Shown: piece by piece, positions 51,246-62,100 of the stretch
Position numbering within the stretch: the first letter of the stretch is position 1
Layout of the letters: every line of letters begins with the position of its first letter
Source of the DNA: Spisula solida
Taxonomy: Eukaryota > Mollusca > Bivalvia > Venerida > Mactridae
Length of the DNA stretch: 64,000 nt
Direction of reading: 5' to 3'
NCBI GenBank assembly: GCA_947247005.1
Contig: OX365944.1
Location: 4,972,501-5,036,500 of the forward strand
Program-made: the position numbers and the translations under genes
The notes under the pieces: generated by a model
Told to the model about the DNA's origin: nothing
Seen by the model: the letters and a program-made list of their open reading frames with translations, nothing else
Database searches by the model: none

Positions 51246-51741
51246 TACCAAGCAGTTCGAGTTATTTGTAATACCACCGTCTGACTGTTGGATGTCAGGA
51301 GACAGCTGCTGTGAGATATTGTTCTGATCTACATAATGTAGTAATCAAATATTGGAGATTGGGTGAAACAGTTTGTTGAGATAACCATCATACATGGGGT
51401 AATTATGAACTAGTATGTCACACGTACCGTTGTGTTAACATCAAACGGTGGTGTGCAATATTTCAAGGCCGTACAAATCAACCAGTCGAGTTGAATAAAC
51501 TAAGACAATAAAATGAGCATGACTGTAGATTTATTTACTGTATTCTTTATTTGCATTTTAGGCCACCGGCATATACACAAACACAATATACACCGAATAT
51601 ACTTACAAGGTACCTACCTTGACAGCGACACAGTAAGTTGTATATGTGACAGAAGAGTACTGCGAGTGTGAAAAGACACGACCACTATAGTGTAACTTAT
51701 GTATCAGACTTAGCTGTCAAGAGTAAAACATCTGTATAGTA

Positions 51742-51914
51742 CAGTCAGAATTCGATACAACGACGCTGTTCGTTTTCAAGAAAAATTTCGTTGTAACGAA
51801 TATGTCAATATACTGAATTGATACAAAGAGCGTTTTAATACTTTTGTCCCCAAATATGGTGTCAGTATAATGAATTTGTCAGTATATTGGGTGTCGTTAT
51901 ATCGAGTCCTGACG
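51742..51914. mobile_element. MITE, 173 bp, TA flanks
   Basis: Left end CAGTCAGAATTCGATACAAC and right end (minus strand) CGTCAGGACTCGATATAACG, flanked by TA. Intergenic. Confidence 0.6.
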
Positions 51915-53017
51915 TATTAATTAGGTAAAATACTAATCGGATGAACATACAAACACTTTCCTGCAGTGTCCATACAGTATGTTACAGGAATCATGCTCTG
52001 ATACAGTTTGTCAATACTTTCCCCTGCTGAGTAGATGGCCTCTTTTGAGATCTTCTCCTGCAAAAAAACATGCAACGTCATTACCAGGACGATGTGTTTG
52101 TTAATACGTATGCGCGTTGGGACTAAATGACGATCGTTTTTGACAAACATACAACAAAAATATACACCGGAATAACACCGGAATTACAAACACATGTTGA
52201 CAACGATTGGTGCGTATCGTCCAGCTGTCCAGTGTAATGTTAATTTTCATAATGTAATCTAAATTGATCTATTTTGTCAGATAGGCCTATTGTATGTTCA
52301 ACAATTGCACAAATCAAACAATATTGCGTCAAACACCGCATTTTCTATTCTTAGCATAAAATCGCGATTTTTCGTTTCGATCCGCACGTCGCCGTAATGG
52401 TTTATGTGACATATGTTTCTTGAGTCTGGTATATACATGAATACTGCGTATCTTTCTATTATAACACGCGGTCAATAATATCAATGGACGGAGAAACACC
52501 CTGAGTTTTATTACATATACAATAAATCCAAGGATATCACGTGACATGTTTACGTGGATCTTATCATAAAGACTAATTGACTTCCGATGAAGTATTCAAA
52601 AAGACGACCGTGATATATTTAAGATACTCAGGTTGTGTTATCTCTACCAGGGCATTTGCGTTATAAATACCTTTATAATATCGACGTGTTAGGTAGAGAA
52701 GACGGATTTTAAACCAGTTTTACATTGACGTAGTACAAATGTATTAACATATTTGTGATAACATGGAAATATGCGAACGGACAATTTAGATTTAAATAAT
52801 TCAGACGATACAAACCAGGATAAATTTTCACATATAAACGAGTTTTGGAACGATTCGGGTAAGTGATGTAAAATTTTAATACACACGTGTCCTTGTAAAA
52901 AATGTTCTATTCAGTTACTTACTTATTCCTATTCGTCCCCGGTGGGACATAAGGCTGTAATGGTCTCGCATCACTTGGGTCTGTTTTTGGCCATTCTATA
53001 TCCTTCTCTTAGAGATA

Positions 53018-53257
53018 CACTCAACCATTTTTCTAATTGGTCACTTTTCAAACTTTTAATACTTTTAACTGTGATCATATTATTTGATGGCGAAAATGCG
53101 CAATTTATTGCATGAATGGTCACGCATAATTTGGCGCGTGATTTTGATTTTTAATGATTAGAGTGTTAGGACTATTGCATAACAAGTTCGTGTGCAACAT
53201 ATCGTCAAAAAAACGTATTTAGGGTTTGAAAGTGCCAATTAGAAAAGTGGTTGAGTG
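53018..53257. mobile_element. MITE, 240 bp, long inverted ends, TA flanks
   Basis: Left CACTCAACCATTTTTCTAAT and right (minus strand) CACTCAACCACTTTTCTAAT, with similarity continuing for about 37 bp; flanked by TA. Intergenic. Confidence 0.75.
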
Positions 53258-53411
53258 TAGTCCAATTACTGCGAGTTCTTTGACCATAGTTCTATTCAGT
53301 GTCTATCCCATACGTATTTGTTCATTTTAATTTACTTAAAAACGAGGCGATCGTATTTAGTCTGTTAGTGTTTATTTGGAAACTTTACTTAAAGGTTAGA
53401 ATTTGTGAAAT

Positions 53412-53492
53412 GATTTCTTCAAGGATAAGTAAACTAAAGGAGCGAAGCGATTGTGTTTACTAATCCTTGAAGAAATCGTTTGAAGATACCAT
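53412..53492. repeat. Hairpin with 23-bp arms
   Basis: GATTTCTTCAAGGATAAGTA pairs with TACTAATCCTTGAAGAAATC around a short GGAGCGAAGCGAT loop. Intergenic; function unknown. Confidence 0.75.
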
Positions 53493-53665
53493 ATTTCACG
53501 ATAATGCATAGAAAGTATACGAACACTTCTTAGTATTATTTTGCAACTCTCAGTTAATTTTTGGCTGACCCTCTAATATAGCGTAAGTGATAAGGTTTAT
53601 ACGTTGTGGTATTAATTTTGAATCCTGACTTTCTGTAACAACAAAGATTTCATATATATATATAG

Positions 53666-54276
53666 GAGCCAGTCTCCAGGAAAACCTGCTATTTTGACAA
53701 AAAAATAGATTTTATGATTTTTTATAATTTAAAAGAGTAATCTTAATGAAGCAAAATGAAAAAAAAAATTGTTAGTGTCTTGATTTTTAAGGAAGTTTCA
53801 GCTGTTTTGTTGAGGCCCTATTCAGACCTTTTTTGCGTGACGTCGCAAGCGTCACTCAAACGTTATTCGACGTCGTTGTAACAAGTACTTTATAAATACT
53901 GCATTCGATCAATTCTTGACATAAACTGGTCAAAATGGTATCAAGTTTTAGAAGGATGTTTTAAGTTTTATAATACACATCCAAGTTGTAGATGTTTACA
54001 TTTAAAGAAAGGCTACTACTGTTTTAAACAACTAACTCCTCGTTTTCCTCAATCAGAGTACTGTTCTGAAATCGGTCACCATAGCAACGAAGTAAATGGT
54101 TTCGACATGATCCATAAGAAATTTTAAAGCTAAGATATAGTAGTAAATGGATAAATGACTTAAAATTGAATCTATAGATATGTCATTTTTTCTTATTTGA
54201 AAGCTTTTTTAAAACATTGTTACATGCAGCAATTACATAATGTCAATATATAGCAGGTTTTCCTGGAGAATGGCTC
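53666..54276. mobile_element. Inverted-repeat element, 611 bp
   Basis: Left GAGCCAGTCTCCAGGAAAAC and right (minus strand) GAGCCATTCTCCAGGAAAAC, both continuing CTGCTAT; the flanks are TATATA-like. No open frame of note. Intergenic. Confidence 0.7.
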
Positions 54277-55157
54277 ATATATAAATTGCATTCTAGAAAC
54301 AAACATTGACTTTATAATACAAAACAATACGATGCATACAGATAATTCACTGCATGAAAATATAACGTGTTTTATGACCATTACTAATAAAACATATTTG
54401 TTAAAGACAAAAACACGACTGTAAGGCATACTTCGCCTAGAGAACGGGGAGTTTGGTATTTCTCTACATGACCGCGCCATATCAAAGCCAAGTGAAAAAT
54501 TGCACTTGTCTACCCTTGCTTGGCAGTTGGCATATAAAGGCGTTGACTGTCTGACCTCCTTTCTCTAATTTCCTTGCGTAGATAGATACCGTCAAAAATT
54601 ATGTGTCCCCAGAATGTGAATATGAATTCTGGAACTTGTTTCACTATCAACCTAAAATCATTAGTATTGCTACAACCAAAGAATACGATGTGTGTATGAT
54701 CTTTGCTACAACCACTTATAGATTCAACATTGGGTTCATGTTGGAATAGTAATGTTGGTGTTGCCCTTAGATATTGTGAACTCATTTGCATCAAACACAT
54801 TGAGACTAGACTTCTAATCAACCTCATGCATAGTGAATTATCATAACCTACGGGTTATGACAACAATGTCACCGCATACGTGTGCATTTTGTACGTATAT
54901 TATTGAACTGATTTCATGGTTATTGTAGTTTATTTTTGAACAAAATGTTGGTTATTGTAATTTATCACAACTTATGATGACTGTGGTTTTTGACGAGTTG
55001 TTGTGAAACATGCGTATGGTGGGAGACAGGAACTTACAACGCACAAGGTTAACCTCAAGTTGAATGCTCTATTATTGACAAAAGAATTAACGATATCAAC
55101 AGCTTGACTAGTAGTTGCAATAAAATCCAACGTCATAAAATCTGACATTTCTATGTA

Positions 55158-55384
55158 CAGGGTGTTAAAAAAGTTTGTTCTCAAAATTTTAATTTTACCT
55201 AAATTTCTTACGCAGTGTGCAATTTTAATTTATTACACTAATAGCTTTATTGTTATTAATGCTCGAAATATCAAAACAATGGTAGAACCCTTTGGAATTT
55301 AACCTGAAAATGTTACCTTCTCCTGACGTCAGAAAAAAAAACTATTGAAATTTAAACATTGCGAACAAACTTTTTAACACCCTG
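55158..55384. mobile_element. Mariner-like MITE, 227 bp
   Basis: Perfect inverted ends CAGGGTGTTAAAAAGTTTGTTC-like (left has one extra A), flanked by TA at 55156-55157 and 55385-55386. It lies 0.7 kb upstream of the first seen exon of the synaptotagmin-like gene. Confidence 0.82.
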
Positions 55385-56069
55385 TACATGTATTAAATCT
55401 TAAACATATTGCGTATTCTAGCAAAATGTAATAATAAGCAATATGGCATTGCCGCTGATCTTTTGCTCTGTCGAGTATTACCATTCACTATCAAACATAT
55501 TGCGTTACGGTTGTCTAACATAATTTATGTGCTAAATAAATATATTATAAATCAAATTTGTATCATGTACTTCCTACCTCACCTTTATTTTGTTAGAATC
55601 GAAACAGACACATGTGATCATGTATCAACTGAGTTCAGTCGTAAAGTGTTTTGAGCTATTTATGTGCAGTAATGCATGGTTCAATTTTTTCATGGCATTC
55701 TAAAATAATTTTCCACCCGGACTTATATATTCCTTACTTCCTGATACTTCCTTATACATACGCATTATTTGTTTTGGATAGTTGGCCCTTATATCCCATA
55801 TTTAATGTGTTTGTTCTTGTTGAACCATGTTGCTTTCCGGTGCTGTTTTATACTTGTGTACAAATAATGCATGATTGCGCGCTCTGCGTATTTCACGACG
55901 TTCCGTCGTTATTCAATCATGTACAAGTCTCTATTGGCCCCTAAATAGTTATTTTACTACACATACCTCACTAACTGTTTCTATTAACTGAATAAGTAAC
56001 ATAATTGGTTTGATTGGACTAAATGTATTCTAGGGCATGACATTGTTATATTGTTGTTGTTGTTTTCAG

Positions 56070-59066
56070 ACAAGATGAGTACATTTTACCTGATTGCTAC
56101 TGTAACTGGGTGTTTCTTTATTCTGTTACTTTGTGTTGTTGTCATGTTGATAAAAAATCGCAAGAAGCCAAGGCGACCACAAGATTTATTTCTATTCAAA
56201 GCGCATGATAACATATCGAGCACGAAGTCGGCTCCAATATCAAGGTAAGTTGTACTGCTAACGAATGGCTTCTAACAAGTTACTCTTCAGAATATGATAT
56301 GTGTTTGAAGACGAATCTACTGGGTAAACATGTCATTTAATTTTCTAAATGACGAATGTAGCCAAGAATAAAACACATACAACATAAATGACCAGAAATA
56401 AATTTTAGCACAACCTAAAGTAATGCAACTTGACCATTTTTCCAGTACCCTGTGAAACTTGTGTTTTCCATGGTTTTACCGGGTGTTGGTCAAAACGGAA
56501 CAGCTGTTGGAAAGGATTTTACATTTCATGGAAAACAAATAAATTTCCCCTTAGCGTGACGCATATTTCATAGAAATCGATGAAGAAATAACATACTTAT
56601 GGCTACATTTGTGTTCCAATGTATACAAATTTCTACTTAGGACTGTAGCCAAAAACACTTGGTATTGCTACCCTAAAATTTGGGAAACTATGTATTAGAC
56701 AGAAAACTAAAATACTGGGTAATCTTAATCGAGAGAAAAAAAATGAAAAAGTTATTCGTTTGTTTGTTCTCTGTCTTATTTGCATAATAATACAAACCAG
56801 ACCAATGTGATGGTAAATAATCTCCCCCTTCACGTTTCCGGTGTTGTATTACGGATGGAGCACTCATTTCCTCTGGAGCTAGGTTGCAATGCGCGTTTGA
56901 CAAACTAAGATTTATGTGATAGGGTTGGTTTGTCGAAGGTTACAATTAGAGATCGGACCGGATAGCCAAATATTCGAATATTTGGAAACCGGTCGAATAT
57001 TCGAATATTCGGAAACCGATCGAATATTCGAATCCAAAGTTCTTAATTAGAATTTTATTATCCAACAAGTTGGTTTTATCATGAACAACGAAATAAAAAT
57101 TGGTTGTCAATTTGTGATATCATTGAATGTTAAAGAGGACAATTTAAATCAGATTTGGAACCAGTATCGAATATTCGAATATATTCGAATAGGATTTTGG
57201 AATTTTCGAATACTGATTTTAGTATTCGTTCCCATCTCTAGCAACAATGTATTTGCCACTGTGTCTAGTTCTATTATCAATTAAAGCTGACCATCTTACG
57301 ACTGAACTTTAACCTGTTACTGAAGCTTTTGGGAGCACCACGTTATGAGAAAGGTCAGACTCGATGGTTATGTGAGCACAGGTCACGAGTTCTTACTTGA
57401 AATCGAACTTTTATATCGCTTTCAAAGTAATTACTGTGAGCGGTGTAATACGGGATGTTCATTTGATCCAATTACGTTGTTTCTTAAATCTAAACAGACA
57501 CAGTACACCGACCAAAGACAAGCGCGGTTCGTGTCCCTATGCATACGGGTCAGTAGAGGACACAATGATCAGAGCTGCCACGTTCGATAACCTACCTGAT
57601 TTTGAGACTGAACATGTCCAGCCTAACGTAGATGGTGAGAAATCACGAAGTATGACGTCACTACATTATCAGGCACATATATTGGGAATGCATCAACAGA
57701 TGTCATTCCAAAGGTAAAATGTTTCTTCTTCTATACAACTTTATCTGCAATTGAATGTTGGGAAATATGGAAGGGAATCGCCGCCATAACTATTCAACGT
57801 AAATATTACACTGTGTAAATGTTCATCTAAAATATTCATCAATACATACTTAAGTACAAGTACACTTTATAAATGTCTGACTGTTACAATCATGAATACA
57901 TAATATACAAATCTAAAGCGGCATGTGCTTGTTTATATTAATAATTTATCGTAAATATTGTACTCATCGTGACACATATCAAAGCAGCACAAACCGGCAC
58001 CATGTGAGAACCCTATTTTATATATTTTTCATCAAATTGGTTGATTGGATCGTCACCCTGTTATTGGAATTTGGTTAACATGGGTAACTAAAGCAGTCTT
58101 TACTTTTGGGAACAGCTGATTGTTTCGTGTGTAATACGCATTATACGGCCCCTATAACAGAATAATTAAAATTTTACTGGCTTTAATAAAAGCCCATTTT
58201 TTTAATTCAATCCTTAGTGTTTGTTATAATTTTGTATTACTAGCTTCGTGAACTCTTGAGACACATACAGAACCACTTGGTGGCTATACATATATTTATA
58301 ATTTGATTAAACGCATAATTTTATATAATAACTTTAGCAGCGAGACTGTCTCTTTTGAGGATGAAACGTTACCACCAAGTACACATGGTCGGGTGTACTT
58401 CCAGGCGTTACTGGATGATAATGAAGACAAACTCATTGTTACACTCATCAGGGTCAAAGGTCTGAAAGGTTCGTGACGTAATGACTTATAATTGCTACAG
58501 CAAACTCTTTAAACCGACAAGTTACTTGATCTAACCTGCGCTTAATATGTTTAGTTTAACAAATATAACACATATTAGTAATACATTCGCTTTACTGATT
58601 GGTTCAGTCTGTTATTTTGTCTTTGAACTATGGTACCACATCTTGTTTCATTAATTATACCACTCCAAGACTTTAAGTGAAATGAAAAAATGTACGCATT
58701 ATCTAGTTTGAAATAAACACGAGTTTTAGTTAAAATACATGTTTTTTGTTAAAGCGAAATTAAGGTAAACTGTGAGGAAGACTTCTGTTGCTGGTCGGCA
58801 TAATTTGGTTGAGTTGAATTCAAACGTGATAAAAAATGCACATGCAAGTACATTTTGAAATGAACATTGCACTGCATGGTATGTTTCTTTATTCGAAGTA
58901 GTCGTGAGTCATTGATGTTCTTATCTAAACAGGCAGAGATATACATGAGAACTACAGAGATCCATTCGTCCGAGTATTCCTATTGCCAGATGAACACACG
59001 TGTCATACTTCTAAAACTGTGAAAGCAACACTGGATCCAATCTATAATGAGACGTTTAATTTTAAC
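56070..59066 (+). CDS. Synaptotagmin-like C2-domain membrane protein, 5' part
   Basis: Exons 56070-56244 (ATG at 56075), 57498-57713, 58338-58468 and 58933-59066; coding total 651 nt, 217 residues, phases consistent. Residues 4-26 are hydrophobic (IATVTGCFFILLLCVVV), followed by a basic stop-transfer stretch (KNRKKPRRPQ), as in synaptotagmins. Residues 30-140 form a polar linker. From about residue 146 a C2 domain starts (GRVYFQALLDDNEDKL, RVKGLKGRD) with RDPFVRVFLLPDE and LDPIYNETFNF, matching the family's SDPYVKVxLLPD and LNPxFNExFxF. The aspartates in RDIH and RDPF could be the first two calcium ligands; the remaining loop lies beyond the window. The family acts in calcium-regulated membrane fusion or trafficking. 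The exact synaptotagmin subtype is not determined. An upstream 5' UTR exon is likely because an acceptor precedes the ATG by 5 bases. Confidence 0.85.
56947..57240. mobile_element. hAT-like MITE, 294 bp, rich in ATATTCGAATAT
   Basis: Ends TAGAGATCGGAC (left) and TAGAGATGGGAAC (right, minus strand). The flanking octamers GTTACAAT and GCAACAAT agree at six of eight bases, consistent with a hAT target duplication that has since mutated. Interior palindromes of ATATTCGAATAT repeat several times. It lies in the first seen intron of the synaptotagmin-like gene. Confidence 0.7.
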
Positions 59067-59167
59067 GTAAGTATCACGCACGTCATTTACAAAATATCTG
59101 TTCAGTCGAGGAAAATGGCTTTCAATGGTAATATAATTTTATTTTTGTGTATTATGAGGGAGAACAT

Positions 59168-62100
59168 GGCAGAAATAACTGGTGGTGAACACTTTGTGGT
59201 AGAGCATCCGCTTGTGGCGAACACTTAGTGGTATAACACCCGCTTGTGGTGAACACTTAGTGGTAGAGCATCCGCTTGCGGTGAACCCTTAGTGGTAGAG
59301 CATCCGCTTGTGGTGAACACTTAGTGGTAGAGCATCCGCTAGTGCCGAACACTTAGTGGTAGAGCATCCGCTTGTGGGTGGCGAACACTTAGTGGTAGAG
59401 GATCCGCTTGTGGCGAACACTTAGTGGTAGAGTATACGCTCGTGGCGATCACTTAGTGGCAGAGCATCCGCTTGTGGGTGGCGAACACTTAGTGGTAGAA
59501 CACCCGCTTGAGTGAGGCGACCACTTAGTGGTAGAGTATACGCTAGTGCCGAACACTTAGTGGTAGAGCATCCGCTTGTAGGTGGCGAACACTTAGTGGT
59601 AGAACATCCGCTTGTGGCGAACACTTAGTGGTAGAGCATCCGCTTGTGGGTGGCGAACACTTAGTGGTAGAGCATCCGCATGTAGGTGGCGAACATTTAG
59701 TGGTAGAACATCCGATTGTGGGTGGCGAACACTTAGTGGTAGAGCATCAGCTTGTGGCGAACACTTAGTGGTAGAACATCCGCTTGTGGCGAACACTTAG
59801 TGGTAGAGCATCCGCTTGTGGCGAACACTTAGTGGTAGAGCATCCGCTTGTGGGTGGCGAACACTTAGTGGTAGAGCATCCGCTTGTAGGTGGCGAACAT
59901 TTAGTGGTAGAACATCCGATTGTGGGTGGCGAACACTTAGTGGTAGAGCATCCGCATGTGGGTGGCGAACACTTAGTGGTAGAGCATCCGCTTGTGGCGA
60001 GCGTTTAGTGATAGAATACCCGCTAATGGCGAACGCTTAATGGAAGAACACCCGCTTGTGGCGAACACTTAGTGGTAGAACACCCGCTTGTGTTAGGCGA
60101 ACTCTTTGTGGTAGAGCATCCGCTTGTGGGTGACGAACACTTAGTGGTAGAACACCCGCTTGTGGGTGGCGAACACTTAGTGGTACAGCATCCGCTTGTG
60201 GCGAACACTAAGTGGTAGAACATCCGCTTGTGGCGAACATTAGTGGTAGAGCATCCGCTTGTGGGTGGCGAACACTTAGTGGAAGAACATCCGCTTGTGG
60301 CGAACATTAGTGGTAGAACATCCGCTTGTGGGTGGCGAACACTTATAGGTAGAACATCCGCTTGTGGCGAACACTTAGTGGTAGAGCACCCGCTTGTGGG
60401 TGGCGAACACTTAGTGGTAGAACACCCGCTTGTGGGTGGCGAACACTTAGTGGTAGAGCATCCGCTTGTGGGTGGCGAACACTTAATGGTAGAACACCCG
60501 CTTGTGGGTGGCGAACACTTAGTGGTAGAGCATCCGCTTGTGGGTGGCGAACACTAAGTGGTAGAGCATCCGCTTGTGGCGAACACTTAGTGGTAGAGTA
60601 TATGCTCGTGGCGATCATTTAGTGGTAGAGCATCCGCTTGTGGGTGGCGAACACTTAGTGGTAGGACACCCGCTTGTGTGTGGCGAACACTTAGTGGTAG
60701 AACATCCGCTTGTGTGTGGCGAACACTTAGTGGTAGGACACCCGCTTGTGTGTGGCGAACACTTAGTGGTAGGACACCCGCTTGTGTGTGGCGAACACTT
60801 AGTGGTAGAACATCCGCTTGTGGAGAACACTTAGTGGTAGAGCATCCGCTTGTGGGTGGCGAACACTAAGTGGTAGAGCATCCGCTTGTGGCGAACACTT
60901 AGTGGTAGAGTATATGCTCGTGGCGATCATTTAGTGGTAGAGCATCCGCTTGTGTGTGGCGAACGCTTAGTGGTAGGACACCCGCTTGTGTGTGGCGAAC
61001 ACTTAGTGGTAGAACATCCGCTTGTGTGTGGCGAACACTTAGTGGTAGAACATCCGCTTGTGGGTGGCGAACACTTAGTGGTAGGACACCCGCTTGTGTG
61101 TGGCGAACACTTAGTGGTAGAACATCCGCTTGTGGAGAACACTTAGTGGTAGAACACCCGCTTGTGGGTGGCGAACACTTAGTGGTGGAGCATCCGCTTG
61201 TGGAGAAGACTTAGTGGTAGAACACCCGCTTGTGGGTGGCGAACACTTAGTGGTAGAACACCCGCTTGTGTGAGGCGAACACTTAATGGTAGAACACCCG
61301 CTTGTGGGTGGCGAACACTTAGTGGTAGAGCATCCGCTTGTGGGTGGCGAACACTTAGTGGTAGAGCATCCGCTTGTTGCGAACACTTTGTGGTAGAGCA
61401 CCCGCTTGTGGCGAACGCTTTGTGGTACAATACCCGCTTGTGGCGAGCGTTTAGTGATAGAATACCCGCTTATGGCGAACGCTTAGTGGAAGAACACTCG
61501 CTTGTGGCGAACGCTTAGTGGTAGAGCATCCGCTAGTGGCGAACGCTTAGTGGAAGAACATCCGCTTGTGGCGAACGCTTAGTGGTAGAACATCCGCTTG
61601 TGGCGAACGCTTAGTGGTAGAGTATCCACTTGCGGTGAATTCTTATTGGTAGACCATCCGCTTGTGGTGATCACTTTGTGGTAGAGTACCAGCTTGTGGC
61701 GAACGCTTAGTGGTAGAGCATCCGCTTGCGGTGAATTCTTAGCGGTAGACCATCCGCTTGTGATGATCATTTAGTGGTAGAGCACCCGCTTGTGGTGAAC
61801 ACTTAGTGATAGAGCACACGCTTGTGGTGAACACATAGTGGTAGAGCATCCGCTTGTGGTAAACACTTAGTGGTAGAGCATCCGCTTGTGGTGAACGCTT
61901 AGTGGTAGAACATCCGCTTGTGGTAAACACTTAGTGGTAGAGCATCCGCTTGTGGTGAACACTTAGTGGTAGAGCATCCGCTTGTGGTGAACGCTTAGTG
62001 GTAGAACATCCGCTTGTGGTAAACACTTAGTGATAGAGCATCCGCTTGTGTGTGGCGAACACTTAGTGGTAGAGCATCCGCTTGTGGTAAACACTTAGTG

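Larger units (their letters stand above)
50600..56069. other. Intergenic region between the cadherin and synaptotagmin-like genes
   Basis: No coding exon could be supported on either strand: open frames are under 110 codons with no recognisable domains. The region is occupied by the SINE at 50932, MITEs at 51742, 53018, 53666 and 55158, and a hairpin at 53412. The promoter and any 5' UTR exon of the synaptotagmin-like gene should lie here but could not be placed. Confidence 0.6.

Noticed and set aside
59612..61518. Open frames of 60-109 codons on both strands through the array
   Set aside because: They arise because 36-bp units are 12 codons long and lack stops; 32-bp units break them, and all frames on both strands show the same repeat peptide pattern.
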